DNA of 64,000 nt from an uncultured Gammaproteobacteria bacterium (GCA_937967995.1 CALBTB010000008.1:101774-165773); one strand, 5' to 3'. Shown: positions 35,400 through 44,104, counted from the stretch's first letter. Translations and numbers: made by a program. Notes: generated by a model from the sequence alone, not told the origin.

Positions 35400-36584
35400 A
35401 TGAGAATATTTCGTTACTGCATAGCTGTTTTAAGCCTGTTGATCCTGCAAGGTGTCAGCCAGGCGGCTGTGCTGCCTGATGAGCGTGTTGATGCCCTGTA
35501 TCATTCTTATGATGGTGGCGACGTGCAGGTGACCGGACCATCCGTGCTGGTACGAAAGGGTATTTCCACAAACTGGTCTACATCGTTTAATTATTATACT
35601 GATTACATCACCAGTGCATCCATCGACGTGATAATCGGTGGTAGTCCTTATGAAGAAGAGCGTACCGAGCAAACCCTGGGTTTTGATTATCTGCGTGGCA
35701 AGACCACGATGAACCTGTCTTATACAAAAAGTATCGAGAATGATTACGACGCCGATACAATCAGTTTTGGTATCAGCCAGGATTTCTTCGGGGACCTGTC
35801 GACCATCACGATGGGTTATGCAGAAGGGTCAAATCTTGTCGGGCAGCGGGTGAGTAACAATCCAAAAGTGTTTGAAGACAGGGCATCGATAGACCGGAAA
35901 AATTATCGTGTCGGTTTCTCGCAGGTAATAACCAAGAATGCCACACTGGGATTTGGCTGGGAAACTATTACTGATGAAGCGGCATCACTGAATAACAGTG
36001 GTGTCACTTTGAACAATCCATACCGTTCATATAGCTTTGGCATCCCTGGTACGTCTCGATCATTTGCCCAGGAAAAATACCCCAAAACACGCACCAGCAA
36101 TGCCGCTTCATTGCGTGCCAATTATTTCCTGCCGTTCAAGGCAGCCATTCATGCGGAATACCGCTGGTTTCAGGATTCCTGGGGTATCAGGAGTGATAAT
36201 TACGGCCTGTCCTATGTGCACCCGATTGGAGACTGGATTCTGGATTTTCGGTATCGCTATTACTCGCAGACCAAGGCGGACTTTTACCGCGATATGTTCG
36301 ATTTTGCGGATCAGTTTGACTTCATGGCCCGCGACAAGGAACTCAGTACTTACACCAGCACTTCACTCGGGTTTAGCGCCAGCTATGAGTTTGCCAAAAA
36401 CGGCTGGGGTTTTATCGACAAGGGCAGCCTGAATTTCTCCTACGATATCATCACCTTTGATTACAAGGACTGGCGCAATGCCTGTGAAAGCCAGTGTGCA
36501 GGTGGAACCGCGAGTCCCGGCCTGGAGCCCTTCTACAGTTTCGATGCAGAAGTGATACAAGCCTTTATTTCCATCTGGTATTAG
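35400..36584 (+). CDS. DUF3570 outer-membrane beta-barrel protein
   Basis: A 394-residue exported barrel with signal peptide (LLILQGVSQAA) and the DUF3570 hallmarks GPSVLVRKGI, YYTDYITSASIDV, EERTEQTLGFDYLRG and the DYDADTISFGISQDFFGD segment. The C-terminus ends in aromatic residues (FISIWY) as expected for barrels. It probably provides the outer-membrane part of the ApbE/DUF4266/thioredoxin-associated redox system. Last gene of the rightward set; no clear terminator follows. Confidence 0.85.
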   Translation: MRIFRYCIAVLSLLILQGVSQAAVLPDERVDALYHSYDGGDVQVTGPSVLVRKGISTNWSTSFNYYTDYITSASIDVIIGGSPYEEERTEQTLGFDYLRGKTTMNLSYTKSIENDYDADTISFGISQDFFGDLSTITMGYAEGSNLVGQRVSNNPKVFEDRASIDRKNYRVGFSQVITKNATLGFGWETITDEAASLNNSGVTLNNPYRSYSFGIPGTSRSFAQEKYPKTRTSNAASLRANYFLPFKAAIHAEYRWFQDSWGIRSDNYGLSYVHPIGDWILDFRYRYYSQTKADFYRDMFDFADQFDFMARDKELSTYTSTSLGFSASYEFAKNGWGFIDKGSLNFSYDIITFDYKDWRNACESQCAGGTASPGLEPFYSFDAEVIQAFISIWY

Positions 36585-36683
36585 TAAAATTTCCAGCAAA
36601 ATCAATGCGTCCGACGTATTGAGCCGGGCCATGGTTTTTCGTAGGATCAGGGTTAGAATCAGTTTAATGAGGGGGTATGGAAG

Positions 36684-37979
36684 ATGGGTGTGTCCGAGTC
36701 TTCCCGCGACGATCTTGGCAGTTCAATAAACACTAATCACGGCGTAGCGCCGGGTTCCCGGCAGGTTCGCCATTCCGGTAAGGTCAGTAAGCTGGACCGC
36801 TGGCTGGTCAATAAAATCCTGTCAGGTCTGGGGAATCCACCATTCAGCATTCAGCTTTGGGATGGCAGTGAATACGCAGGCAGTGACAGACAAATCACGC
36901 ACAAGCTTTTTCTGACGGATCGACCGGCCCTGTGGCTACTGGCCTGGGATCCGGAGTATTACTTTGGTGAGCTGTATGCCAGCCGTCGCCTGATGGTGCA
37001 GGGTGAACTGGTGGAATTTCTCGACACGGCATACCGATCAACCCATGGTCCGGGACATAAATTGAGCCAGTTTATGCAATATCTGCGTCATCCGCCGCGC
37101 TTTAATTCCCTGAGTGGCTCGCAAAAAAATATTCATCACCATTACAACATTGGCAATCCTTTTTATTCCCTGTGGCTCGATAACGAAGTCATGCAATACA
37201 CCTGTGCGTATTACCCGGACCCGAGCATGACACTGGAACAGGCGCAGGTGGCCAAGCTGCATCACGTTGCGCGTAAATTACAGCTCAAACCGGGAATGAC
37301 AGTAGTCGAAGCCGGATGTGGCTGGGGTGGTCTGGCGCGTTTCTTTGCGCAGAATTATGGTGTCAAAATCAAGGCGTACAACATTTCCCACGAGCAGGTG
37401 GTGTATGCGACCGGCAAGGCCAGGGAAATGGGCCTGCAGGATCAGGTGGAATACATCGAAGACGATTACCGTAATATCGACGGCACCTTTGATGTCTTTG
37501 TCTCTGTCGGCATGCTCGAGCACGTTGGCCGCAAAAATTTTCAAACGCTGGGCTCGGTGGTGGATCGCTGCCTGCGCGAGGAAGGGGTTGGCCTGATTCA
37601 CAGTATCGGTCGTAACCGGCCGGGCCTGATGAATGCCTGGGTGGAAAAACGCATTTTTCCCGGCGCTTACCCACCGTCCCTGAAAGAGATGATGGACATT
37701 TTTGAACCGAACCATCTTTCCGTTCTGGATGTGGAAAATATTCGCCTGCATTACGCACGTACGCTCGAGCACTGGCTGGAGCGTTTTGAAGCTAACGTGG
37801 ATACCGTTAAGCAGATGTTTGATGAGAATTTCGTGCGCGCCTGGCGCCTGTATCTGGCGGGATCCATTTCTGCCTTTACTGCCGCGCACCTGCAACTGTT
37901 CCAGGTTGTGTTTGCCCGTGAACACAATAATGCGATTCCCTGGTCGCGTGAGCACATGTATGCCGAAGGCCACGATTAA
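36684..37979 (+). CDS. Cyclopropane-fatty-acyl-phospholipid synthase family methyltransferase
   Basis: A 431-residue SAM-dependent methyltransferase of the Cfa family. Seen are the N-terminal lipid-binding domain (about 20-140), the HHYNIGNPFYSLWLD and QYTCAYY segments around the active-site Cys, the SAM motif VVEAGCGWGGLARF (about 210) and VGMLEHVG. It would act on unsaturated acyl chains of membrane phospholipids, adding a methylene or methyl group. Its stop overlaps the start of a GGR-type flavoprotein (TAATG), so the two probably work together; product could be cyclopropane or another modified acyl chain. Confidence 0.88.
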   Translation: MGVSESSRDDLGSSINTNHGVAPGSRQVRHSGKVSKLDRWLVNKILSGLGNPPFSIQLWDGSEYAGSDRQITHKLFLTDRPALWLLAWDPEYYFGELYASRRLMVQGELVEFLDTAYRSTHGPGHKLSQFMQYLRHPPRFNSLSGSQKNIHHHYNIGNPFYSLWLDNEVMQYTCAYYPDPSMTLEQAQVAKLHHVARKLQLKPGMTVVEAGCGWGGLARFFAQNYGVKIKAYNISHEQVVYATGKAREMGLQDQVEYIEDDYRNIDGTFDVFVSVGMLEHVGRKNFQTLGSVVDRCLREEGVGLIHSIGRNRPGLMNAWVEKRIFPGAYPPSLKEMMDIFEPNHLSVLDVENIRLHYARTLEHWLERFEANVDTVKQMFDENFVRAWRLYLAGSISAFTAAHLQLFQVVFAREHNNAIPWSREHMYAEGHD

Positions 37980-39121
37980 TGTCGGCAGATGCCTATGATG
38001 TGCTGATTGTCGGGGGTGGTCCGGCGGGTTCAACCCTGGCCTGGTGTTTACGTGACAGCGGTTTGCGTGTCGCCATTCTGGACAAAAAAACCTTTCCGCG
38101 TGACAAGGTCTGCGCTGGCTGGGTCACCCCGGCCGTGATGGAAGAACTCAATCTTGATTTGAATGACTACGCGCGTGAGCGCATTTTGCAGCCGATTTAT
38201 GGATTTCGTGTCAGTCAGCTGGGTGGCCGTGAAGTGGAAACCCGTTACACGGAAAAACCGGCCAGTTACAGCATTCGACGTTGTGAATTCGATCATTATC
38301 TCCTGCAGCGCAGTGGCGCCGAACTGCTGCTGGGTGAGAAATTTAAATCCATGCAACAAGTGAATAACGGCTGGCTGGTTAATGACAAGTACCAGGCACG
38401 TCTTGTCGTGGGTGCCGGCGGCCATTTCTGTCCGGTGGTGCGTGAAATGGGCGCCAAACTGGGCAGTAGTGAAACCGTGGTGGCGGCGCAGGAAATCGAG
38501 TTTGAAATGACCCCGGAACAGGCCGCTGTCTGTCCGGTAAAGCCCGATGTGCCGGAACTGTTTTTCTGCAAGGACCTCAAAGGTTACGGCTGGGTGGTGC
38601 GCAAGCAAAACTTCCTGAATGTCGGGCTGGGGCGGGAAGACAACCACAAATTAAGCGACCATGTCGCGGCATTTCGTCAGCAACTGATCGAGCAGGGCAA
38701 AATACCTGCTGATACGCCGGAAAAATTTCACGGCCATGCTTACCTGCTTTATCCACATGCGACCAGGCCATTGTTACAGGATGGTGTCATGATCATTGGT
38801 GACGCGGCCGGCCTTGCTTATCCGGAAAGCGGCGAGGGCATTCGCCCGGCGGTGGAATCCGCAATGCTGGCTGCCCAGGTCATCCAGCAGGTTAAAGGGG
38901 ATTATTCCCGTGCAACCCTTCTGGCTTATCAGGACAAACTGACTGACCGTCTGGGAATCCGTGACGGTAAAGATATGGCCGATTTTCTGCCGGCCTGGTT
39001 CAAGCAATCGCTGGCCGGAATGCTGTTATCCACGCAATGGTTCGTAAAGAATTTTGTGGTTGAACGATGGTTCCTGCACGCGCAACAGGAACCACTGCGC
39101 GTAGCGAATTCCGTGGAATAA
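37979..39121 (+). CDS. Geranylgeranyl-reductase-family FAD oxidoreductase
   Basis: A 380-residue flavoprotein with an N-terminal Rossmann FAD site (VLIVGGGPAGSTLAW), the RDKVCAGWVTP segment, the GYGWVVRK motif typical of the GGR family and the second FAD motif MIIGDAAGLAYPESGEGI. The family reduces isolated double bonds in lipids or oxidises related substrates. Coupling to the Cfa-like gene suggests action on a methylated or methylenated acyl chain. Its stop is 1 bp from that of the convergent M48-like gene. Confidence 0.82.
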   Translation: MSADAYDVLIVGGGPAGSTLAWCLRDSGLRVAILDKKTFPRDKVCAGWVTPAVMEELNLDLNDYARERILQPIYGFRVSQLGGREVETRYTEKPASYSIRRCEFDHYLLQRSGAELLLGEKFKSMQQVNNGWLVNDKYQARLVVGAGGHFCPVVREMGAKLGSSETVVAAQEIEFEMTPEQAAVCPVKPDVPELFFCKDLKGYGWVVRKQNFLNVGLGREDNHKLSDHVAAFRQQLIEQGKIPADTPEKFHGHAYLLYPHATRPLLQDGVMIIGDAAGLAYPESGEGIRPAVESAMLAAQVIQQVKGDYSRATLLAYQDKLTDRLGIRDGKDMADFLPAWFKQSLAGMLLSTQWFVKNFVVERWFLHAQQEPLRVANSVE

Positions 39122-39122
39122 A

Positions 39123-40703
39123 TCAGGCGGCGGCGCTGACGCTGGCAGCGCGTTCCAGATACTGGCGTGATAGTTCTTCGTCGCCCCTGGCCTTGAAGTA
39201 TTTGGCCAGCATCCAGCAGGCCTGCGCCACACACCCTCTGTCCAGTTGCATGGCCCTTTCCAGTACCTTGACGCCCGATTGGTCGTTTTGCGATAGCATG
39301 ATTCGGCCGACGGCAAACAGGGTCTTTGCGTGTCCGGGATCATGTTTGAGGATTTTCTGGTAAATCACAATTGCCGCGGCTTTACCTTCAAAATTTTCCG
39401 TCAGGCTGGCCAGTTCGTAAGTCTCGTCGTCATCCAGCTCGTATTTGGCGGCTTTCTCGCATAAGTACTGGTAGCGCGATTTGTCCTGCGCCGGGCTCTC
39501 GGCCGAATCAGCAACCGATTCAGGTTCAGGCTCAGTTTTTTTTTGTTTCTTGCCGACGCCTTTACCGTATTTGGCCAGCCATTGTTTATCCAGTAACTTG
39601 ACGACGGCACTGAAGGCTTCGCCCAGGAAACGCTGTGCAGCGGTTTCCATTACCGGTGGTGGCATATTCAGCTTGGTCTGACCGATATGCTCAAGACGTG
39701 CATGTAAGCCCGGTGATCCATCCTGCCAGCCCGGCTCCGTATTGAGTAATTCTTTCATGGTCTGGGCAAATTCATTTTCCGTGAGTGCCTTACGGATGAC
39801 ATTTGGCATACTGATATGTGGCAGGTAATCCGGATTATCGGGTTTTTTGCGCAACATGTTAAAAATTTTCGGCCAGTACTTGTTTTTCAGGAACTGATTA
39901 CACACTTCATAACGCAGGATGACATCCGCCAGTTCTGCGTCATGCATGATCTGCAGTGCATAAACATCACCTTCCAGCTCATCCTGCCGGGCTGCATGCA
40001 CGGTAATGGCATTCATGAATGGAGTATAAAGTTTAAAAAAGAACTTTAATAGCATGTACAAAGGCGAACGGGTGCGTTTATACGTGCGTGTGTACTGAGC
40101 GCAGTACTGCCTCCAGCGATATATCCAGTGGGTCAGGCGGTTGTGTTGCGCGGAAAACTGGCCCAGTTTTCTCGCCAGTGCACCCTTGAAATGCGCCGGT
40201 GACAGGCACTGCATTGATGGCAGACCGATATACAGCACGTTAATATTCATTACCGGCAGGCCAAATCGTGGTACCGAAATCATGTCGATATCAAAATTAT
40301 CGTGAATGATGACTTTATGAATGCGAGGCAGTTTATAGGACTCACCGATTTCGGCGATGAGCTCATGCAGCCGGGGTGCCTTATCTTCCTTGAGACCGAG
40401 ACCGCTGGGCATCTGGTTTTTGACACGCAGCATCGTCAGGGTGACAACGGCAGCGACAGCGGTGATGGCAATCCAGAGCAGGACGTGCAGCCAGGCTGAA
40501 AAGGAGTCTGCGGCTGAAATACCGCCCAGCACCTTGAACACGCCAATGATGGCCAGCAGAGGGAACAGCGCCAGCATGAGATAGCCAGCTGCCGTGACAG
40601 TGGCGGCAATGCCCAGGTAGACCTTGTTCTGACGCTCGCTCAGGCGTGCCAGTTGCTGACTGATGGCCAGCAAGCTAAAAGGATTGGACAGGTTTTTGAA
40701 CAT
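39123..40703 (-). CDS. Catalytically degenerate M48-like membrane protein with TPRs
   Basis: A 526-residue protein: two N-terminal transmembrane helices (about 30-58 and 70-92), an M48 peptidase-like domain (about 100-330) and a C-terminal TPR region (about 425-520; FAVGRIMLSQNDQSGVKVLE, WMLAKYFKARGDEELSRQYL). Where M48 enzymes have HExxH it reads ARKLGQFS, with Arg178, Lys179 and Gln182, so all zinc-motif residues are lost, while ELEGDVYAL still resembles the downstream E..D motif. Probably a pseudoprotease acting as a scaffold or substrate binder. A 21-residue Glu/Pro-rich linker near 400 joins the parts. Confidence 0.72.
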   Translation of the reverse strand: MFKNLSNPFSLLAISQQLARLSERQNKVYLGIAATVTAAGYLMLALFPLLAIIGVFKVLGGISAADSFSAWLHVLLWIAITAVAAVVTLTMLRVKNQMPSGLGLKEDKAPRLHELIAEIGESYKLPRIHKVIIHDNFDIDMISVPRFGLPVMNINVLYIGLPSMQCLSPAHFKGALARKLGQFSAQHNRLTHWIYRWRQYCAQYTRTYKRTRSPLYMLLKFFFKLYTPFMNAITVHAARQDELEGDVYALQIMHDAELADVILRYEVCNQFLKNKYWPKIFNMLRKKPDNPDYLPHISMPNVIRKALTENEFAQTMKELLNTEPGWQDGSPGLHARLEHIGQTKLNMPPPVMETAAQRFLGEAFSAVVKLLDKQWLAKYGKGVGKKQKKTEPEPESVADSAESPAQDKSRYQYLCEKAAKYELDDDETYELASLTENFEGKAAAIVIYQKILKHDPGHAKTLFAVGRIMLSQNDQSGVKVLERAMQLDRGCVAQACWMLAKYFKARGDEELSRQYLERAASVSAAA

Positions 40704-40850
40704 GCGGTTGTATTCGATAGCGCTAATTTATTTATATAGTGTAATCTGCATTTAATGAAAGACTACCGAATCAGTAGGTAATTTCAGCGATGATAATCAC
40801 ACTTCCATCAGATTCGATGAGTAAAACAGGTCCGGAAGCGGATCAGTTTA

Positions 40851-40866
40851 CAATTGTTAACAATTG
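40851..40866. promoter_or_regulatory. 16-bp perfect palindrome, candidate operator
   Basis: CAATTGTTAACAATTG is a perfect 16-bp palindrome ending 9 bp before the ATG at 40876. Its position over the presumed leader of the small lipoprotein gene suits a repressor site. No regulator family can be named from the sequence. Confidence 0.35.
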
Positions 40867-40875
40867 GAATTTCAT

Positions 40876-41310
40876 ATGAGAAAATGGATTTTCATGGTGT
40901 TACTTGTGCTACTACCGGGCTGTAGTGAGCCACCCCCGGATGAGGAGCGCATACAGCAACGCATCGATGCCATGGTTGAGGCCGTTGCAAATAAGAAAAC
41001 CGGTGACGCACTGGAACCGGTGCATGATGATTTTCTCGGTAACGAGCACATTCGCAAAGCTAACCTGCGTGGCATGATCCTGTTACATAATCGTCGACAC
41101 AAACACCTGCATGTGTTCGTGCACAATGTCGAGATTGAGCTGGATGATAATCGGGAAGCGACCGTGCGTTGTCATGTTATCCTGGCGGGGCGCAACGAAC
41201 TGGTTCCGGAACAGGGCCGGGTCTTGAAGGTCACGTCGCAATGGAAGTTTATCGAAGATGACTGGTACGTGATAAATGCCAGCTGGAAAGATCCGCTTTT
41301 ACAGCGTTAA
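40876..41310 (+). CDS. Small lipoprotein, unknown function
   Basis: A 144-residue lipoprotein (MRKWIFMVLLVLLPGC-SE). The ATG at 40876 is preferred over an in-frame TTG at 40864. The mature part looks like a SnoaL/NTF2-like alpha-beta fold: helix IQQRIDAMVEAVANK, then HDDFLG and strands ending WKFIEDDWYVINASW, a pattern common in that fold. No conserved catalytic residues recognised. The stop overlaps the convergent Nudix gene by 4 bp. Confidence 0.65.
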   Translation: MRKWIFMVLLVLLPGCSEPPPDEERIQQRIDAMVEAVANKKTGDALEPVHDDFLGNEHIRKANLRGMILLHNRRHKHLHVFVHNVEIELDDNREATVRCHVILAGRNELVPEQGRVLKVTSQWKFIEDDWYVINASWKDPLLQR

Positions 41311-41870
41311 GCAATGCGAACCGGGTTACCTTTCTTGTTTGTTGGTTCGACCCTGTGCGAGCGTAACCGAAAGTCACCACTGGGTTTGTCCTCGAAATAG
41401 TATTTCAGTGTATGCACGATGGTTTTGAATGCCAGATCATCCCAGGGGATTTGTTCTTCATTAAACAGTCGGACTTCAAGGCTTTCAATACCTGGAGCAA
41501 AATCCAGATCCAGTAAGCGGGCCCGGTACATGATATAAACCTGGTTGACGTGGGGCAGGCTGAACACGCTGTAAATGTCCTGCAGTTCCACATTGGCATT
41601 GGCTTCTTCACGTGTTTCACGCAGTGCTGCCTGTTCCAGGGTTTCATCATTTTCCATAAAGCCGGCAGGTAGTGTCCAGAAGCCATAGCGTGGTTCGATA
41701 GCACGTTTGCATAACAGGATCTGGTCACCATGCACCGGAATACAGCCTGTAACTATACGCGGGTTCTGGTAATGAATCGTGTCGCAATGATCACAGATAT
41801 AGCGCGGCATGTTATCCCCGTCCGGCACGCGCAGATCGACTGCTTTTCCACAATGACTACAAAACTTCAT
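41307..41870 (-). CDS. Nudix hydrolase with N-terminal zinc ribbon
   Basis: About 187 residues from the ATG at 41870 (MKFCSHCGK). An N-terminal zinc ribbon (CSHC...CDHC) precedes a Nudix domain whose box reads GFMENDETLEQAALRETREE, keeping the metal-binding Glu residues. It probably hydrolyses a nucleoside-diphosphate-linked substrate. It resembles NudC-type zinc-ribbon Nudix proteins but is shorter, without the N-terminal NudC domain. Last gene of a short minus-strand set with the 65-residue protein and yggX. Confidence 0.88.
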   Translation of the reverse strand: MKFCSHCGKAVDLRVPDGDNMPRYICDHCDTIHYQNPRIVTGCIPVHGDQILLCKRAIEPRYGFWTLPAGFMENDETLEQAALRETREEANANVELQDIYSVFSLPHVNQVYIMYRARLLDLDFAPGIESLEVRLFNEEQIPWDDLAFKTIVHTLKYYFEDKPSGDFRLRSHRVEPTNKKGNPVRIA

Positions 41871-42064
41871 GCGTTCAACCAGTTGGCCCACTCCGAGTGC
41901 AGGGATACATCCACACCATCCTGTCTGGCCTGCTGTTGCAGGTAGGTTTGTAAATCCTGTAGTAGTTCGCCATCCATCAGCTGCATGTTGTCAGGCAGTT
42001 GCCGGTGTAGTAACTGATAAACGAGTTTCAGCTCATTCAGTGAATAGGCATCGAGGGGTTTCAT
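41867..42064 (-). CDS. Small conserved-looking protein, unknown function
   Basis: A 65-residue cytosolic protein, starting at the ATG at 42064 just after the yggX stop. It is helical (SLNELKLVYQLLHRQL, LLQDLQTYLQQQARQDGVDV) and ends HSEWANWLNA. No domain recognised. It overlaps the Nudix start by 4 bp and is 1 bp from yggX, so it is translated as part of that set. The longer frame from 42124 is within yggX and unlikely. Confidence 0.6.
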   Translation of the reverse strand: MKPLDAYSLNELKLVYQLLHRQLPDNMQLMDGELLQDLQTYLQQQARQDGVDVSLHSEWANWLNA

Positions 42065-42065
42065 A

Positions 42066-42341
42066 CTATTTCTTACCACCCTGCTGAACAAAGCCGGGAG
42101 GCAGGTCACCCATTTCACCTTCATTGAACAGAAAACCCAGCATGTGTTTTTCGATAATCTCGAGACTACCGGGATCGGCGCTGCTCAGGCGGTTCTCGTT
42201 GATAATCATGGTCAGTCGCTTGAGCCACTCCTGCCAGCCCTGTTGGGAGATGTTGTCGTAAATTCGCTGGCCGATTTCGCCGGGATAAGGTGGCTCGTCC
42301 AGACCTTCTGCTTCTTTTTTCAATACTTTACAATTAACCAT
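42066..42341 (-). CDS. yggX: YggX-type Fe(2+)-trafficking protein
   Basis: A 91-residue small cytosolic protein of the YggX family, which protects Fe-S clusters and helps in iron trafficking under oxidative stress. Seen are MVNCKVLKKEAEGLDEPPYP at the start (with the conserved Cys4), WQEWLKRLTMIINENRL and FLFNEG. The ATG at 42341 gives the family N-terminus. It is divergent from the A-type Fe-S carrier gene across a 118-bp gap, a sensible functional pairing. Confidence 0.93.
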   Translation of the reverse strand: MVNCKVLKKEAEGLDEPPYPGEIGQRIYDNISQQGWQEWLKRLTMIINENRLSSADPGSLEIIEKHMLGFLFNEGEMGDLPPGFVQQGGKK

Positions 42342-42459
42342 GCGCACGGTGTGAGATCTCCAAAACGGTATATGTACCTGTAATCCTGTTTTGCTAGAAT
42401 TAACGGCATTGAGCCCTATATTATTGGTAATTCACGGCACAAAGTCCACGGAGATTCCC

Positions 42460-42834
42460 ATGTCGACAGTCACCTACAGCACCTCGATCAGTGAACATGA
42501 AATTCGCGTCAGCCCAACCGCTGCTGAACAGCTCAAGGGGCTGGTGGAAAGCGTTGAAGAAGATATCGCAGGTATTCGTATCTTTGTCAGTGGCGGTGGT
42601 TGCGGTGGCATGACCTACGGTATGACATACGCCGAGCAGGCTGGTGATCTGGACAAGGTCATGCAAGGTGACGGATTTACATTGTTGGTCGACCCCGTTG
42701 CACTGGCATACCTGAAAGGTTGTGATATCGATTTTACCGATAACGGTCTGAACAGGTCTTTTGTTTTCAACAATGTATTCCAGAGTGTTGGCGGCTCCGG
42801 CGGTTGTTCCGGATGTGGTGGCGGTGGATTCTGA
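42460..42834 (+). CDS. A-type iron-sulfur carrier (IscA/ErpA family) variant
   Basis: A 124-residue HesB/IscA-family protein that would carry or deliver Fe-S clusters. The ATG at 42460 has GGAG at 42450-42453. Conserved Cys48 in SGGGCGGMTYG is present. The usual C-terminal CGC motif is replaced by a Gly-rich stretch with C-S-G-C (Cys116, Cys119), and there is an extra Cys88. It faces yggX divergently and overlaps the ATP-grasp gene. It belongs to neither a clear IscA nor ErpA type by its C-terminus. Confidence 0.85.
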   Translation: MSTVTYSTSISEHEIRVSPTAAEQLKGLVESVEEDIAGIRIFVSGGGCGGMTYGMTYAEQAGDLDKVMQGDGFTLLVDPVALAYLKGCDIDFTDNGLNRSFVFNNVFQSVGGSGGCSGCGGGGF

Positions 42835-44104
42835 ACAACAACCACGTACCGTACTGATTATTGCGCCACACGGTAGTTACCGAACCTTCCCGTTCATCCA
42901 GGCTGCGCAGAAACAGAGTATCCATACACTGATTGCGTCTGAAGGCAGGCATTCCGTTGTCAGTGCCTACGCACAGGGCATTCATATTGATTTTTCCGAC
43001 CCGGCGAAAGCCTTTTCTGATCTCATGACAGCCGTAGCCGCAAAGAACATTATTGCTGTCGTCGCGACGGATGACAGCACGACCGAACTGGCCGCAAGTG
43101 TTGCCCGTTGTTTGCAATTACCACATAACGATCCGGCAGCAGTCAGGTTGACTCAGCGCAAGGACAAAGCAAGAGACGCCCTGCAGGTACATCACGTTCC
43201 CAAACCGGATCATCGCCGTCTTGACCTGTCACAGGACTGCAGCAAACAACTTGAGGGTCTGACATTTCCGGTAGTGGTCAAACCCATCTCGCTTTCCGCC
43301 AGCCGCGGCGTGATTCGTGCGAATAATCAGGGCGAATTATCACAGGCAATTAGCCGAATAACGCACCTGTTGAATAGTCTCGATGATCTCAATGAACAAG
43401 AACGACGTTATTTGTTGATTGAGCAATTCATACCGGGTTATGAAGTGGCGGTTGAAGCCATGCTGTCTGACGGCAGACTCGACATACTGGCCATCTTTGA
43501 TAAACCGGATGCGATGAATGGTCCGTTTTTCGAGGAAACTTATTACGTCACACCAAGCCGGCTCCACAGAGACATACAGATAAGCATTCGGCAGGTGATT
43601 GAGCAGGCCTGTCAGGCCTATGGACTGACCGAAGGCCCGGTACATGCGGAATGTCGTGTTAACGAACAGGGTGTTTTTATTCTCGAAGTGGCGGCGCGTA
43701 CCATTGGCGGGTTGTGTGGTCGCCTGCTGCGATTTGGAACGGGGCTGTCACTTGAGGAACTGGTGCTGTTACATGCGATGGGTAAGCCGCTTAAGTCAGC
43801 GGCTGAGCAGGGTGCCGCGGGTGTGCTGATGATTCCGATTCCCAAAGCCGGTTTATTAAAACGCGTTGAAGGCTTGCTTGATGCGCAACGTGTCGAAGGC
43901 ATAGAAGAAGTTAATATTCAGATTCGCGAAGGGCATGAACTGGTGCCATTACCCGAAGGCGCGAGTTATCTGGGATTTATTTTTGCGCGTGGTGATACAC
44001 CGCAACAGGTCGAAGCGGCGCTGCGTAACGCACACTCGAAATTACATTTCGTCATTGCACCGGTATGGAAACTACAACACGGGAACCAGGTATGTCTGGC
44101 GTAA
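42824..44104 (+). CDS. ATP-grasp ligase
   Basis: About 426 residues. It has the ATP-grasp architecture: an N-terminal alpha-beta domain (TVLIIAPHGSYRTFPFIQAA), the ATP-binding lid (FPVVVKPISLSASRGV), LLIEQFIPGYEVAVEAML and the metal-binding FILEVAARTIGG. Such enzymes join a carboxylate to an amine using ATP. Substrates unknown. The start is uncertain: GTGs at 42815, 42818 or 42824, or an ATG at 42761 deep inside the Fe-S carrier gene. It overlaps the radical SAM gene by 13 bp, suggesting a joint pathway. Confidence 0.8.
   Translation: MDSEQQPRTVLIIAPHGSYRTFPFIQAAQKQSIHTLIASEGRHSVVSAYAQGIHIDFSDPAKAFSDLMTAVAAKNIIAVVATDDSTTELAASVARCLQLPHNDPAAVRLTQRKDKARDALQVHHVPKPDHRRLDLSQDCSKQLEGLTFPVVVKPISLSASRGVIRANNQGELSQAISRITHLLNSLDDLNEQERRYLLIEQFIPGYEVAVEAMLSDGRLDILAIFDKPDAMNGPFFEETYYVTPSRLHRDIQISIRQVIEQACQAYGLTEGPVHAECRVNEQGVFILEVAARTIGGLCGRLLRFGTGLSLEELVLLHAMGKPLKSAAEQGAAGVLMIPIPKAGLLKRVEGLLDAQRVEGIEEVNIQIREGHELVPLPEGASYLGFIFARGDTPQQVEAALRNAHSKLHFVIAPVWKLQHGNQVCLA

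Noticed and set aside
40864..40875. TTG start for the small lipoprotein at 40864
   Set aside because: The ATG at 40876 gives the normal lipoprotein signal start; the TTG falls within the palindrome.
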